Source: Chitinophagaceae bacterium UBA4857 (GTDB lineage: Bacteria; Bacteroidota; Bacteroidia; Chitinophagales; Chitinophagaceae). Taken from it: a DNA stretch of 16,009 nucleotides. Made by a program: the position numbers and the translations under genes. Numbering within the stretch: position 1 is the stretch's first letter; each line of letters opens with the position of its first letter. The stretch covers positions 630 to 16,638 of the forward strand of contig DHEF01000032.1 in NCBI GenBank assembly GCA_002399735.1, given 5' to 3'. Below the pieces are notes generated by a model. The model ran no database searches. It saw only the letters and a program-made list of their open reading frames with translations, and was not told where the DNA came from. Shown here piece by piece: positions 6,483 to 14,127 of this stretch.

Positions 6483-7544
6483 TTAGTTCAATTCTTTTAG
6501 CTGAGCACCAAAAATATTTTCTTCGGCTTTCAGTCGTTGCTCCCATTTCCAGGCACTATCCATCATTTCATCTAAGCCATATTGTGGATGCCAGTTAAGC
6601 TCCGTACGGGCCAGGTTATTGTTAGCATAAATAGCTACCACATCACCTGCACGGCGAGGGCCAATTTCATAATTCAACGCTATACCACTTACTTTTTCAA
6701 ATGCTTTTATGGCTTCCAGTACTGTAACGCCATTACCGGTACCCAGGTTAAACACATCGCATTTGCGTTTGTTTTTTCCTTCACGTAAATAATCAATGGC
6801 TAATGTATGTGCGTGCGCTATATCGCATACATGTATAAAATCACGCAGGCAAGATCCGTCGCGGGTTTCTGTATAATCTGCACCATGCACCGTCATTTTA
6901 TCTAACTTGCCAATAGCAGTTTGTGTAATGGCGGGTACTAGGTTTTGCGGACGACCAATGGGTAGCTCGCCAATTTGTATAGACGGATGTGCACCTACCG
7001 GATTGAAATAACGCAATAAAATACACTGCGTATTATTTTTACTTTTAGCAAACTCGTTAATAATCTGCTCACCCATTTGTTTGGTATAACCGTATGGCGA
7101 TTCTGCAGGTTTAGGTGGCGTTTCTTCCGTAACAGGTATTACATCAGGCGAACCATACACCGTGCAGGATGATGAAAAAACAAAATAAGGTATATTAAAA
7201 TCCTGCACGCATTTAAGCAGGTTTATTAAAGAGGTAATATTGTTTTCAAAATACATCAGCGGTTTTTCTACCGATTCGCCAACGGCCTTATAAGCTGCAA
7301 AATGTATAATGCCATCAATGTCATCGTTCTCCTGAAATATGGCATAAGTGTCATCAAAGTTGCATAAATCAACCTTGTAGTTTTTAACTGTTTTGCCCAA
7401 AATCTTTTCTACACCCAGCATCATACCGGGGTTAGATCGGGAATTGTTATCAACAGATATTACTTCGTATCCGTTTTGTATTAAATCAACCACCGTATGC
7501 GTGCCAATATAACCGCATCCGCCTGTTACAAGTATTTTAGCCAT
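6483..7544 (-). CDS. galE: UDP-glucose 4-epimerase
   Basis: A 353-residue protein of the extended short-chain dehydrogenase family that interconverts UDP-glucose and UDP-galactose with bound NAD (Leloir pathway, sugar-nucleotide supply for cell-surface glycans). The N-terminal Rossmann motif T-G-G-C-G-Y-I-G (residues 7-14) binds NAD. SSSCTVYG (124-131) carries the catalytic Ser/Thr. Y151 and K155 (Y-G-Y-T-K) form the YxxxK catalytic pair. RYFNPVGAHPS and GTRDGSCLRDFIHV-like segments (178-187, 228-239) are typical GalE substrate-site blocks. Length and start agree with the family. It appears monocistronic: a gene-free region lies upstream and a shared terminator downstream. No SD is visible. 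A short palindrome, TACCAT-ATTATA-ATGGTA (7579-7596), lies 35-52 bp upstream of the start and might be an operator. Confidence 0.97.
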   Translation of the reverse strand: MAKILVTGGCGYIGTHTVVDLIQNGYEVISVDNNSRSNPGMMLGVEKILGKTVKNYKVDLCNFDDTYAIFQENDDIDGIIHFAAYKAVGESVEKPLMYFENNITSLINLLKCVQDFNIPYFVFSSSCTVYGSPDVIPVTEETPPKPAESPYGYTKQMGEQIINEFAKSKNNTQCILLRYFNPVGAHPSIQIGELPIGRPQNLVPAITQTAIGKLDKMTVHGADYTETRDGSCLRDFIHVCDIAHAHTLAIDYLREGKNKRKCDVFNLGTGNGVTVLEAIKAFEKVSGIALNYEIGPRRAGDVVAIYANNNLARTELNWHPQYGLDEMMDSAWKWEQRLKAEENIFGAQLKELN

Positions 7545-7769
7545 AATATTAAAAGTAGTGGCAAAATTGCGCTTTTTTTACCATATTATAATGGTATAGC
7601 TAACCCAAACTATCTGTTATTACCGTTTTATTACTTTATCCTAATACGCAATCGATATATACGGGAAGTCGGTTAGGCCGAAAGTAGGAGAGATGGTGAG
7701 TAAACAATAATCATTGATTTTTATTTTGTTACCAGCGTCCCACCCTTGATTGAACTTCCGTTGTGTCAC

Positions 7770-7839
7770 TCACTTGTGCTGCAACAACGCGAAGCATCAA
7801 TGAGGCTAATACAATAACTAATATCGAATTAATTCTATT
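7770..7839 (-). repeat. Dispersed 70-bp repeat, copy 2
   Basis: Reverse complement of 2894-2963 with two mismatches that I can find. It starts CACTTGTGCTGCAACAACGC after a T and ends AATTAATTCTATT. The two copies flank about 4.8 kb holding two lipoprotein genes, the mscS-type gene and galE. Confidence 0.9.
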
Positions 7840-7848
7840 GGCCACTTT

Positions 7849-7891
7849 GTTTCTAACCCCGAGCTTAGCAAGGTGCGTTTGATTCAGGGCA
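7849..7891 (+). repeat. Second dispersed repeat, copy B, with a partial third unit at 7899-7911
   Basis: Diverged counterpart of 4369-4410, in the opposite orientation. The first 13 bases, GTTTCTAACCCCG, occur again at 7899-7911, 50 bp downstream in the same orientation. Confidence 0.7.
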
Positions 7892-7980
7892 GTACCCCGT
7901 TTCTAACCCCGTGTTAACTCCGCTATTCGGAGCTGTTCAGGGTATTTTAATCGGGGCCGTTCGGTAATTCTATTCAGCAT

Positions 7981-8036
7981 TTTGTAGTAGTGCGTTGCTT
8001 TTAGCTTTCTGCCTTCAGCTTTCTGCACTAACTTCG
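7981..8036 (+). promoter_or_regulatory. Candidate promoter region of rnhB
   Basis: Two candidate -7 boxes are present. TAGCTTTC (8002-8009) lies 17 bp after TTTG (7981-7984). TAACTTCG (8029-8036) ends only 4 bp before the ATG, so its transcript would be leaderless. The 10-mer AGCTTTCTGC occurs twice here (8003-8012 and 8017-8026). Neither box is a perfect TAnnTTTG match. Confidence 0.4.
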
Positions 8037-8040
8037 CAAA

Positions 8041-8643
8041 ATGTTACAAAGCTGCTACCAACAACAATTTATTGAAGCCGGTTGTGATGAAGCCGGCAGG
8101 GGTTGTTATGCAGGTCCGGTATTTGCTGCAGCGGTTATTTTACCTAAAAACTTTACACACCCTTTACTTAACGATTCTAAACAGGTAAAAGAAAGTAACC
8201 GTTACGAATTAAGAAACATTATACAACAGGAAGCCCTGGCCTATGCTGTTGCCAGTGTAGATAATGAGGAGATTGACAACATTAATATTTTAAAAGCATC
8301 GTTTAAAGCCATGCATCTGGCTTTAGACCAGTTAACGCTGTCGCCTGAAATGTTACTGATAGATGGCAACCGTTTTGTAAGCTATAAAAAACTGCCCCAC
8401 CATTGTATGGTAAAAGGCGACGGCCGTTTTGCCAGTATTGCCGCCGCCAGTATTTTAGCCAAAACCTATCGCGATGATTACATGAAAACCATACACGACG
8501 AGTACCCTATGTACGATTGGGCAAACAATAAAGGCTATGGTACCCTAAGCCACCGTACAGCTATTGAGCAAAACGGCATTTGTAAATACCACCGCAAAAG
8601 TTTTAATATTTTACCGCAACAGCTTACTATTTTTAGCAAGTAA
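8041..8643 (+). CDS. rnhB: Ribonuclease HII
   Basis: A 200-residue protein that cuts the RNA strand of RNA/DNA hybrids and starts removal of single ribonucleotides from DNA in the cytoplasm. The family signature GCDEAGRG is at residues 14-21. The expected four acidic catalytic residues are all present: D16, E17, D108 (LLIDGN) and D127 (VKGDG). The conserved helix IAAASILAK (133-141) followed by YRD, and GYGTLSHRTAI (165-175), are further RNase HII blocks. The length is normal for a compact bacterial enzyme. The start is the ATG directly after the candidate -7 box. It is followed 87 bp later by the haem A synthase gene, which has its own promoter-like box, so co-transcription is not required. 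Confidence 0.97.
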   Translation: MLQSCYQQQFIEAGCDEAGRGCYAGPVFAAAVILPKNFTHPLLNDSKQVKESNRYELRNIIQQEALAYAVASVDNEEIDNINILKASFKAMHLALDQLTLSPEMLLIDGNRFVSYKKLPHHCMVKGDGRFASIAAASILAKTYRDDYMKTIHDEYPMYDWANNKGYGTLSHRTAIEQNGICKYHRKSFNILPQQLTIFSK

Positions 8644-8715
8644 TTTTCGTTTCTACATTGTGGGCTTGTGTATGAATATGATTACTGTCATATGCATACA
8701 ACTTATTAATTCCAG

Positions 8716-8723
8716 TACCTTTG
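8716..8723 (+). promoter_or_regulatory. -7 promoter box of the haem A synthase gene
   Basis: TACCTTTG matches the Bacteroidota TAnnTTTG consensus exactly. It ends 7 bp before the ATG at 8731, so the transcript would start at or a few bases before the start codon. I see no clear TTG -33 element at the right distance. Confidence 0.55.
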
Positions 8724-8730
8724 CCCCGCT

Positions 8731-9645
8731 ATGAATAAAAATCTTGCTTATATACGTTATACCCGTTTTGTACTGGTGTGGATTTTTGTGGTAATACTTG
8801 CCGGTGGCGTTGTACGCATGACCCAAAGTGGTATGGGCTGCCCCGATTGGCCAAAATGTTTTGGCAGTTGGGTACCGCCAACCAATGCCAGCCAATTACC
8901 TGCCGATTTTGAAAAATATTTAAGTGCGCAGGATATTGACCATACTTTTAACGCTTACCATACCTGGATAGAATATATTAACCGTTTAACCGGTGCCGTA
9001 TTGGGCATTTTGGTTTTTGCACACATGATATGGAGTTTCCGGTTATTTTTTAAAAAGCAAAGGAGTATATTCTGGTGGTCGGCAATACTGGTGGTTACCA
9101 CCGGCTTTCAGGGTTGGTTGGGCAAAATGGTAGTAGCGCATAACCTGGCCGTTGTAAAAGTTACCACACATATGTTGGTGGCCATTGTAATTGCCGCTAT
9201 ACCACTTATAATACTGGCACTGCTAAATAAAAACAAAGTAGCCGTACCTGCCTATTTAAAACATTTAACCATTGCAGCACTTATACTGGTAATAGTACAA
9301 GTAATATTGGGTACTGATGTTAGAGAGCAAGTGGACGAAATATCAAAACCATTAGGTTATCAGCAGCGTGAACTATGGTTAAACGGTTTAGATAATATTT
9401 TCCTGTTGCATCGTAGTACATCCTGGTTGGTGTTAGCAGTTTGTTTGTTCTTATGGTGGCGTACAAAATCATTTACCTCATTGCGTTTACATGGTAATTT
9501 AACGGCACTTTTTGTATTGGTTGCTTTGGGTGCAGGGCTGGCATTATACTTTTTTAACATGCCTGCTATTATGCAGCCTTTACATTTATTAACAGCTTGT
9601 TTGTTATCTGTTACGCTTTTCTCTTTCCGTTTGCAAATGAAATGA
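8731..9645 (+). CDS. ctaA: Haem A synthase, COX15/CtaA family
   Basis: A 304-residue integral membrane protein with about eight hydrophobic segments. It oxidises haem O to haem A for cytochrome aa3-type oxidase. The first helix ends in GGVVRMTQSGMGCPDWPKCF, the family signature. C37 and C43 form the extracytoplasmic cysteine pair known in this family. Candidate haem-ligand histidines are H77 (with E81 in IEYINRLTG), H147 (VTTHML), H227 (LLHRST) and H285 (PLHLL), one per expected helix. The IEYINRLTG segment after a hydrophilic loop is the second typical block. No other cytochrome oxidase assembly genes are visible nearby. Synthases for haem O or siroheme-type products are not alternatives, given these motifs. 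Confidence 0.95.
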   Translation: MNKNLAYIRYTRFVLVWIFVVILAGGVVRMTQSGMGCPDWPKCFGSWVPPTNASQLPADFEKYLSAQDIDHTFNAYHTWIEYINRLTGAVLGILVFAHMIWSFRLFFKKQRSIFWWSAILVVTTGFQGWLGKMVVAHNLAVVKVTTHMLVAIVIAAIPLIILALLNKNKVAVPAYLKHLTIAALILVIVQVILGTDVREQVDEISKPLGYQQRELWLNGLDNIFLLHRSTSWLVLAVCLFLWWRTKSFTSLRLHGNLTALFVLVALGAGLALYFFNMPAIMQPLHLLTACLLSVTLFSFRLQMK

Positions 9646-9676
9646 TTACTTTTATTGCAATCGAACTGATATTGCA

Positions 9677-11902
9677 ATGAAATCCTGGTTCCGCGGTTTT
9701 TTATTTTCTTTTCCTGTACAACTGGTTTTTTTACATTTTAGAAAATACCAGGTGTTGTTATTGTTTTGGTTTGTCCTTTTTAGTACAGTGGGCGGTGGCT
9801 TTATGAGTGCCTTTGGTGCCCAGGCTTTATTTTTGGCGCCTGAATATTTAGGTAGCATAAACATACTGGGGGCAATTATTACGGGCTTTGCGGTGGGTAT
9901 GTTTATTATGAGCTGGAACATCAGCACTTTTATTCTCTTTAGCAAATATTTTCGTTTTTTATCGGCCACAACAAACCCATTTTTAAAATATTGCATTAAC
10001 AATGCGGTTCTTCCCTTAACTTTTATTATTTTTTATTGCATAAAAGCCTACCAGTTTAACCGTTATAAAGAGTTAATGCCGGTTAATGAAATACTGATAT
10101 TGGGCGTTGGTTTTATAGGCGGGTTAATACTATTGATTTTATTCTCCTTTGTTTATTTCTTTCGTGCAGATAGAAATATTCTGCGGCAAATGATGCCCTT
10201 GTTAAGCAACTCCGGCGAATACATTACCCATTTACAACCGGCAAAGGAAATTTATAAAAGCGATGCCATTATTAAAGTTGAATGGTACCTGGATAACCCG
10301 ATACGAATACGCCGGAGCCGTGATGTAAAACATTATACCAGCAATTTTGTAAACACATTATTCAAACGCCATCATTTTGCGGCTATCTTATCGGTGTTTG
10401 CCGCTTTTCTGTTTTTAATAATCATTGGCTTTTTTCTCGATCATCCTTTCTTTCAAATACCTGCCGCCGCAAGTATTACCATATTTTTTACCATATTAAT
10501 TGGTGTTGCAGGAGCCTTCTCGTATTTTTTACAAAGCTGGGCTGTACCATATTTAATTTTACTGATTGCTGCACTTAATTTAATGTATAAGTTTAACTGG
10601 ATTGACCCCCGTAATAAAGCTTATGGATTAAACTATGAAAATGTAGCAGACAGGCCGTCTTACTCACCCGAAGGTTTAATGGCTATTTGCAACAACGAAC
10701 AAGTGGCAAAGGACAAAGCCAACATGATTGGCATTTTAGAAAAATGGAAACAAAAACAAAAAGGAGAAAAGCCGGTAATGATTTTTATAAATACCAGCGG
10801 CGGAGGCCACCGCAGCGCCACTTTTACTATGCGGGTTTTACAAAAACTTGATAGTTTATCAGGTGGCGATTTAATGAACCAGACTTTTTTAATTAATGGT
10901 GCTTCCGGTGGTATGATTGGTGCTACTTATTACCGAGAATTGTACAAACAAAAAGTTGAAGGTGCCAGTGTTAACTTAAGCAGTAGCACACATATTGATA
11001 ATATTTCCAAAGATCTTTTAAACTCATTGTTCTCTTCTTTTGTAGCCCGTGATATTTTATCGCCGGCACAAAAATTTAAAGTAGGCAATTACAGTTATAT
11101 AAAAGACCGTGGTTATGCCTTTGAAGAAAAACTGAATAGCAATACACAGGGGTTACTCAACAACCATTTGAAAGATTATACAGAAGACGAAAAAGAAGCC
11201 CGCATTCCGCTTATCTTTTTTAACTCTGTCATTACACGTGATAGTCGCAAAATGCTGATTAGTACACAACCTGTTAGTTTTATGATGCGACCGCTGGACG
11301 ATAGCAGCCGTATACCGCTTGCCGGACCAGATGTAATTGATTTTGCGTCTTTCTTTAAAAACCAGGATCCTTATAACCTGCGTATGTTAACGGCCTTACG
11401 TATGAATGCCACCTTCCCCATTGTTTTACCCAATGTTTGGTTGCCATCAAATCCGGTTATTGATGTAATGGATGCCGGCCTGCGTGACAATTACGGACAG
11501 GAAACTACACTTCGTTTTTTATCGGTGTTTGAGGATTGGATTGCAGAAAATACAGGCGGTGTATTGTTACTGCAAATACGTGACCGTGCTGTCGGTGGTT
11601 GGGAAGATCCTTATTTGTCTGATGATATAAGCGACCATGCTACCAAACCGTTTTTACTGATGCAACACAACTGGTTTAAAATGATGGAGTATGCACAAAA
11701 CGATATACTTAGTTATTATGCAGCCAATGCCAAACACCCGATGCATAAAATGTTGTTTCAATATGTGCCTGCCAAAAATGAAAGCAAGGCCACACTTAAT
11801 TTTCGTTTAGGACAACATGAAAAAAAGGCTGTAATAAACGCTGTAAATGCCAGCGCCAACAATGAGAGTTTTGAAAAAGTATTATTGTTGATGAAAAACT
11901 AA
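9677..11902 (+). CDS. Membrane-anchored patatin-like phospholipase/acyl hydrolase
   Basis: A 741-residue protein in two parts. Residues 1-305 hold about seven hydrophobic segments (around 25-48, 60-86, 108-123, 137-162, 235-255, 262-284 and 287-303), so the N-terminus is a polytopic membrane domain. From about 365 a patatin-like domain follows. It has the oxyanion-hole glycines S-G-G-G-H-R-S-A (374-381), the nucleophile elbow G-A-S-G-G (408-412, Ser410), and the dyad aspartate in M-D-A-G-L-R-D-N-Y-G (Asp599). Patatins hydrolyse acyl esters of lipids with such a Ser-Asp dyad. The substrate is unknown, and the topology of the catalytic part was not determined. ATG 9677 lies 31 bp after the ctaA stop on the same strand, so read-through from ctaA is possible. 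The N-terminal membrane part is much larger than in ordinary patatins. Confidence 0.85.
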   Translation: MKSWFRGFLFSFPVQLVFLHFRKYQVLLLFWFVLFSTVGGGFMSAFGAQALFLAPEYLGSINILGAIITGFAVGMFIMSWNISTFILFSKYFRFLSATTNPFLKYCINNAVLPLTFIIFYCIKAYQFNRYKELMPVNEILILGVGFIGGLILLILFSFVYFFRADRNILRQMMPLLSNSGEYITHLQPAKEIYKSDAIIKVEWYLDNPIRIRRSRDVKHYTSNFVNTLFKRHHFAAILSVFAAFLFLIIIGFFLDHPFFQIPAAASITIFFTILIGVAGAFSYFLQSWAVPYLILLIAALNLMYKFNWIDPRNKAYGLNYENVADRPSYSPEGLMAICNNEQVAKDKANMIGILEKWKQKQKGEKPVMIFINTSGGGHRSATFTMRVLQKLDSLSGGDLMNQTFLINGASGGMIGATYYRELYKQKVEGASVNLSSSTHIDNISKDLLNSLFSSFVARDILSPAQKFKVGNYSYIKDRGYAFEEKLNSNTQGLLNNHLKDYTEDEKEARIPLIFFNSVITRDSRKMLISTQPVSFMMRPLDDSSRIPLAGPDVIDFASFFKNQDPYNLRMLTALRMNATFPIVLPNVWLPSNPVIDVMDAGLRDNYGQETTLRFLSVFEDWIAENTGGVLLLQIRDRAVGGWEDPYLSDDISDHATKPFLLMQHNWFKMMEYAQNDILSYYAANAKHPMHKMLFQYVPAKNESKATLNFRLGQHEKKAVINAVNASANNESFEKVLLLMKN

Positions 11903-11925
11903 ACCAACCAGACTTAACCTTCTTT

Positions 11926-11973
11926 ATAATAGCTCTGTGCAGAACATAATCTGTCAGAGAGATGAGCTATTAT
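11926..11973. terminator. Possible hairpin terminator after the patatin-like gene
   Basis: ATAATAGCTC (11926-11935) pairs with GAGCTATTAT (11964-11973). The long interior could fold further through CTG/CAG pairs. The following bases, TCTGTTTC, are only weakly U-rich. It lies between two convergent genes and could act in both directions. Confidence 0.5.
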
Positions 11974-12010
11974 TCTGTTTCAAAGGACGGAAGAAGTTTT
12001 TATTGGTAGT

Positions 12011-12655
12011 TTATAAATTTCTTTTATTGCTTTCAATCGCTATAAACTCAGGTAAATAATCGGGTGTACATCCTTTTGAAACCATTTCACCTTTGTACAA
12101 ACCTGTTTTCTCACCGATTTTAATACACCGGTTCCGGTATTCTTTTTCATACACTCCAATCCAGCCTGCTGTAAAGTTCATGGCCCATTGCACTTCCGGA
12201 ACTTCTTTTTCAATTTTACTTTCTATTTTGGTAAGTAATGCATCACTGTTAGGTGGTGGCGTTTGACCTACCCAACGCAAACGGGCCTGATAGTACCAAA
12301 ATACTCGTCTATGAAGAGATGATTTGTTATTCTCCCAACGCTCAATTAATTCAATCGTCTTTTTATCTTTTGAAAGTTGATTAGCAAATAGCCAATCAAT
12401 GAGCTGGAGTTTTTCATTATCCTCATGCTTGTTCATATCAGCAATCAGCTCATTAATGGTTACTTCGGTAAGAAGTTTTTTATCGATAATAAGAATGGCC
12501 AATTGCCGGGCAAAAAATTGTTCAGATGACCAGAGTTCCATGGCTAACGCCTGGTCTTTTTTTATTTCTTTGGCAATGATTCTTAAGTCGCCAAGTTTCG
12601 TTTTCTTGTCGCTGATTTGTGTAAGAATATTTTTTGCTGCTGCAGAAAGTTTCAT
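12011..12655 (-). CDS. DNA alkylation repair protein, AlkD-like (HEAT-repeat)
   Basis: A 214-residue protein from ATG 12655, where MKLSAAAKNIL matches the usual N-terminus. A longer reading from 12721 adds 22 residues without family character. The protein is almost entirely helical, as expected for the HEAT-like AlkD fold that removes alkylated bases from DNA. Conserved blocks seen are GDLRIIAKEIKKDQALAMEL, ARQLAILIIDKK, RRVFWYYQARLRWVGQTPPP, EVQWAMNFTAGWIGVYEKEY and GCTPDYLPEFI. These fit the short Bacteroidota branch annotated as DNA alkylation repair proteins. I did not map the catalytic residues of characterised AlkD onto it, so activity is inferred. It lies 137 bp downstream of the next minus-strand gene, too far to assert an operon. 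Confidence 0.85.
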   Translation of the reverse strand: MKLSAAAKNILTQISDKKTKLGDLRIIAKEIKKDQALAMELWSSEQFFARQLAILIIDKKLLTEVTINELIADMNKHEDNEKLQLIDWLFANQLSKDKKTIELIERWENNKSSLHRRVFWYYQARLRWVGQTPPPNSDALLTKIESKIEKEVPEVQWAMNFTAGWIGVYEKEYRNRCIKIGEKTGLYKGEMVSKGCTPDYLPEFIAIESNKRNL

Positions 12656-12792
12656 ATGAATATAGTTGATGAGCAGTATGTATTTATGGCTACAAACAAC
12701 ACCATGTTGATTAGCGAACAATCAATGACTGCAACAGCGCATGATTGAACTACTGTAGGGCTGACAAAAAATCAACTGCATTACATTCATTT

Positions 12793-13332
12793 CTACCCGC
12801 TTGTTTTCTCGCCAACAAACCAGTCTTCTTTGTTTTTAAATAACACATTAAAAGTGGTAAGCGATCCGTAGCAACGGGTTATGTATTGCTGTATGTTTAC
12901 CTTTTCCTCGTCCGTTAAATTTTTGCTGCTGTTTATATTTTGCTCCAACACACGCAGGCGGTCACGCAGCATAACAATTTTATGAAAAAAATCATCTACC
13001 GGAATTTCTTTTGGTTTTAAGGAATTATCTGCCGGTTGTAATATTAATTTACCGCCCTGCCATTTATCGCCCAAGGCAACAGGCTCAGCAATCCCGTTCC
13101 ATAAACGTAATATTTTCAACAACGATTTTTCACCGTCGCTCAATGTTTCAATTTCAGCCGATACATTTTCGGGAATAATTTCTTCCAGTTGTTCATCGGT
13201 TTTATCAATTTCTTTTACACCATGATGAATGAAAGAAATTAAATACGTAGCGTATTTAACACCCGCAATAACGCCGGGGCCAAATTGTGTATGTTGTAAG
13301 CGGGTGCCTATGCCTAATGTTGTCTGATCCAT
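12793..13332 (-). CDS. Conserved Bacteroidota protein of unknown function with N-terminal SH3/Tudor-like motif
   Basis: A 179-residue cytoplasmic protein, with no signal peptide or membrane segment. Residues 7-45 read G-I-G-T-R-L-Q-H-T-Q-F-G-P-G-V-I-A-G-V with following strands YLISFIHHGVKEI. The pattern G-x-R-V-x-H-x-x-F-G-x-G is that of the Tudor-like domain at the C-terminus of UvrD/PcrA helicases and of CarD/TRCF-type domains. This is a motif comparison only. The rest is helical and charged (DDFFHKIVMLRDRLRVLEQN, LTDEEKVNIQQYITRCYGSL). The upstream secreted-protein gene ends 30 bp away on the same strand, so they may be co-transcribed. The function is not known to me. Confidence 0.8.
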   Translation of the reverse strand: MDQTTLGIGTRLQHTQFGPGVIAGVKYATYLISFIHHGVKEIDKTDEQLEEIIPENVSAEIETLSDGEKSLLKILRLWNGIAEPVALGDKWQGGKLILQPADNSLKPKEIPVDDFFHKIVMLRDRLRVLEQNINSSKNLTDEEKVNIQQYITRCYGSLTTFNVLFKNKEDWFVGEKTSG

Positions 13333-13362
13333 TTTTGTTTTGGTTTAAAAGCAGTAATAAAA

Positions 13363-14127
13363 TTATCGTAAATACTCTTCCTCTTCAACCCTGTACGGCG
13401 ATAAAGGCATCAAGCCGCGTTTGAACCTTTCGCCGGAATCTTTTACATATTTTTGAAAAGTATATTCATCGGCTGTTTGTACAAACCAGTAGGGTGGTAC
13501 AAATGTATTTACAAAATAATCCAGCGAGTCGCCTTCCAGTTTTGTTAAGCGGCGCACCAATGCTTTGCTAAACCTGTGTTTAACAAACTTCTCTTTCTCT
13601 TCATTCAACAATCGGTTTTGAAAAGCCAGTGTGCTTCTGTTTTTCTTAAACCTGAAAACATTAATAATTTCATTCAAATCAAACCCCACACCATCGCTGT
13701 TTACCGATGCACTTAAACCCGGCTTGGTGTAGTTAAAAACTTTTGCATATTCTTCACGATTGCGCAAAGAGTCTAAATAGTAGTTGCGGTTTTTAACCGT
13801 GACCTCGGCCAACACCGGTACATACACCGATAAAGAAATATCGAATGCAAAAGGAGTAGCTATTTTTAAAACAGGATATTTTTTGGTGGGCTTATTCAGG
13901 TAACTAAACCAGATAGAGTCCGACTCTTCCACCTCAACGGTATAGGTACCGTCTTTATCGGTAGTAGTGCCACGCCCCGAGGAGGTAATAACCGATACCG
14001 CCTGCACCGGGTAGTTATGGGTACTATCGTAAACAGTGCCTTTAATTTTATATAATGTTTGCGCCTCGGCATTAAAAAAGCCCATGCAAACAAATAAAAG
14101 AGGTAGTATAAGACGGTAAAACTTCAT
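13363..14127 (-). CDS. Secreted CarboxypepD_reg-like (Ig-like) domain protein
   Basis: A 254-residue protein with a Sec signal peptide: a hydrophobic stretch from residue 4 to 18, then FFNAEA followed by Q. Residues 28-110 look like a carboxypeptidase regulatory-like beta domain: KIKGTVYDSTHNYPVQAVSV, then GRGTTTDKDGTYTVEV, then SYLNKPTKKYPV. This is the same domain found at the start of TonB-dependent receptors and in many Bacteroidota secreted proteins. The remainder (111-254) is a charged region with FDLNEIINVFRFKKNRSTLAFQNRL and YFVNTFVPPYWF, common in this protein group, with no enzyme motif. It has no receptor barrel, so it is not itself a TonB receptor. It probably resides in the periplasm or outer-membrane space. 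It may share a transcript with the next gene, 30 bp downstream. Confidence 0.88.
   Translation of the reverse strand: MKFYRLILPLLFVCMGFFNAEAQTLYKIKGTVYDSTHNYPVQAVSVITSSGRGTTTDKDGTYTVEVEESDSIWFSYLNKPTKKYPVLKIATPFAFDISLSVYVPVLAEVTVKNRNYYLDSLRNREEYAKVFNYTKPGLSASVNSDGVGFDLNEIINVFRFKKNRSTLAFQNRLLNEEKEKFVKHRFSKALVRRLTKLEGDSLDYFVNTFVPPYWFVQTADEYTFQKYVKDSGERFKRGLMPLSPYRVEEEEYLR

Larger units (their letters stand above)
7545..8040. other. Repeat-rich intergenic region between divergent galE and rnhB
   Basis: No gene was found. From left to right it holds the galE control region, copy 2 of the 70-bp repeat (7770-7839), the second repeat family (7849-7891), and a further partial unit starting GTTTCTAACCCCG (7899-7911). 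After these come a small hairpin, CTCCG-CTATT-CGGAG, and the rnhB promoter region. The repeats sit back to back, which suggests an insertion hotspot or accumulated extragenic repeats. Confidence 0.65.

Noticed and set aside
7579..7596. TACCAT-ATTATA-ATGGTA palindrome as a terminator
   Set aside because: The T-run is on the wrong side for either strand to give a hairpin followed by U residues; at most it is an operator for galE.
4334..7702. Shared 12-mer ATGGTGAGTAAA at about 4334 and 7691
   Set aside because: A 12-bp match is expected by chance in 16 kb of AT-rich DNA, and the surroundings do not align.
9360..10002. Two minus-strand frames overlapping ctaA and the patatin-like gene
   Set aside because: Shadows of two well-supported membrane protein genes; no domain-like content.
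12656..12721. N-terminal extension of the AlkD-like protein
   Set aside because: The added residues do not fit the family; MKLSAAAKNIL at 12655 is the usual start.
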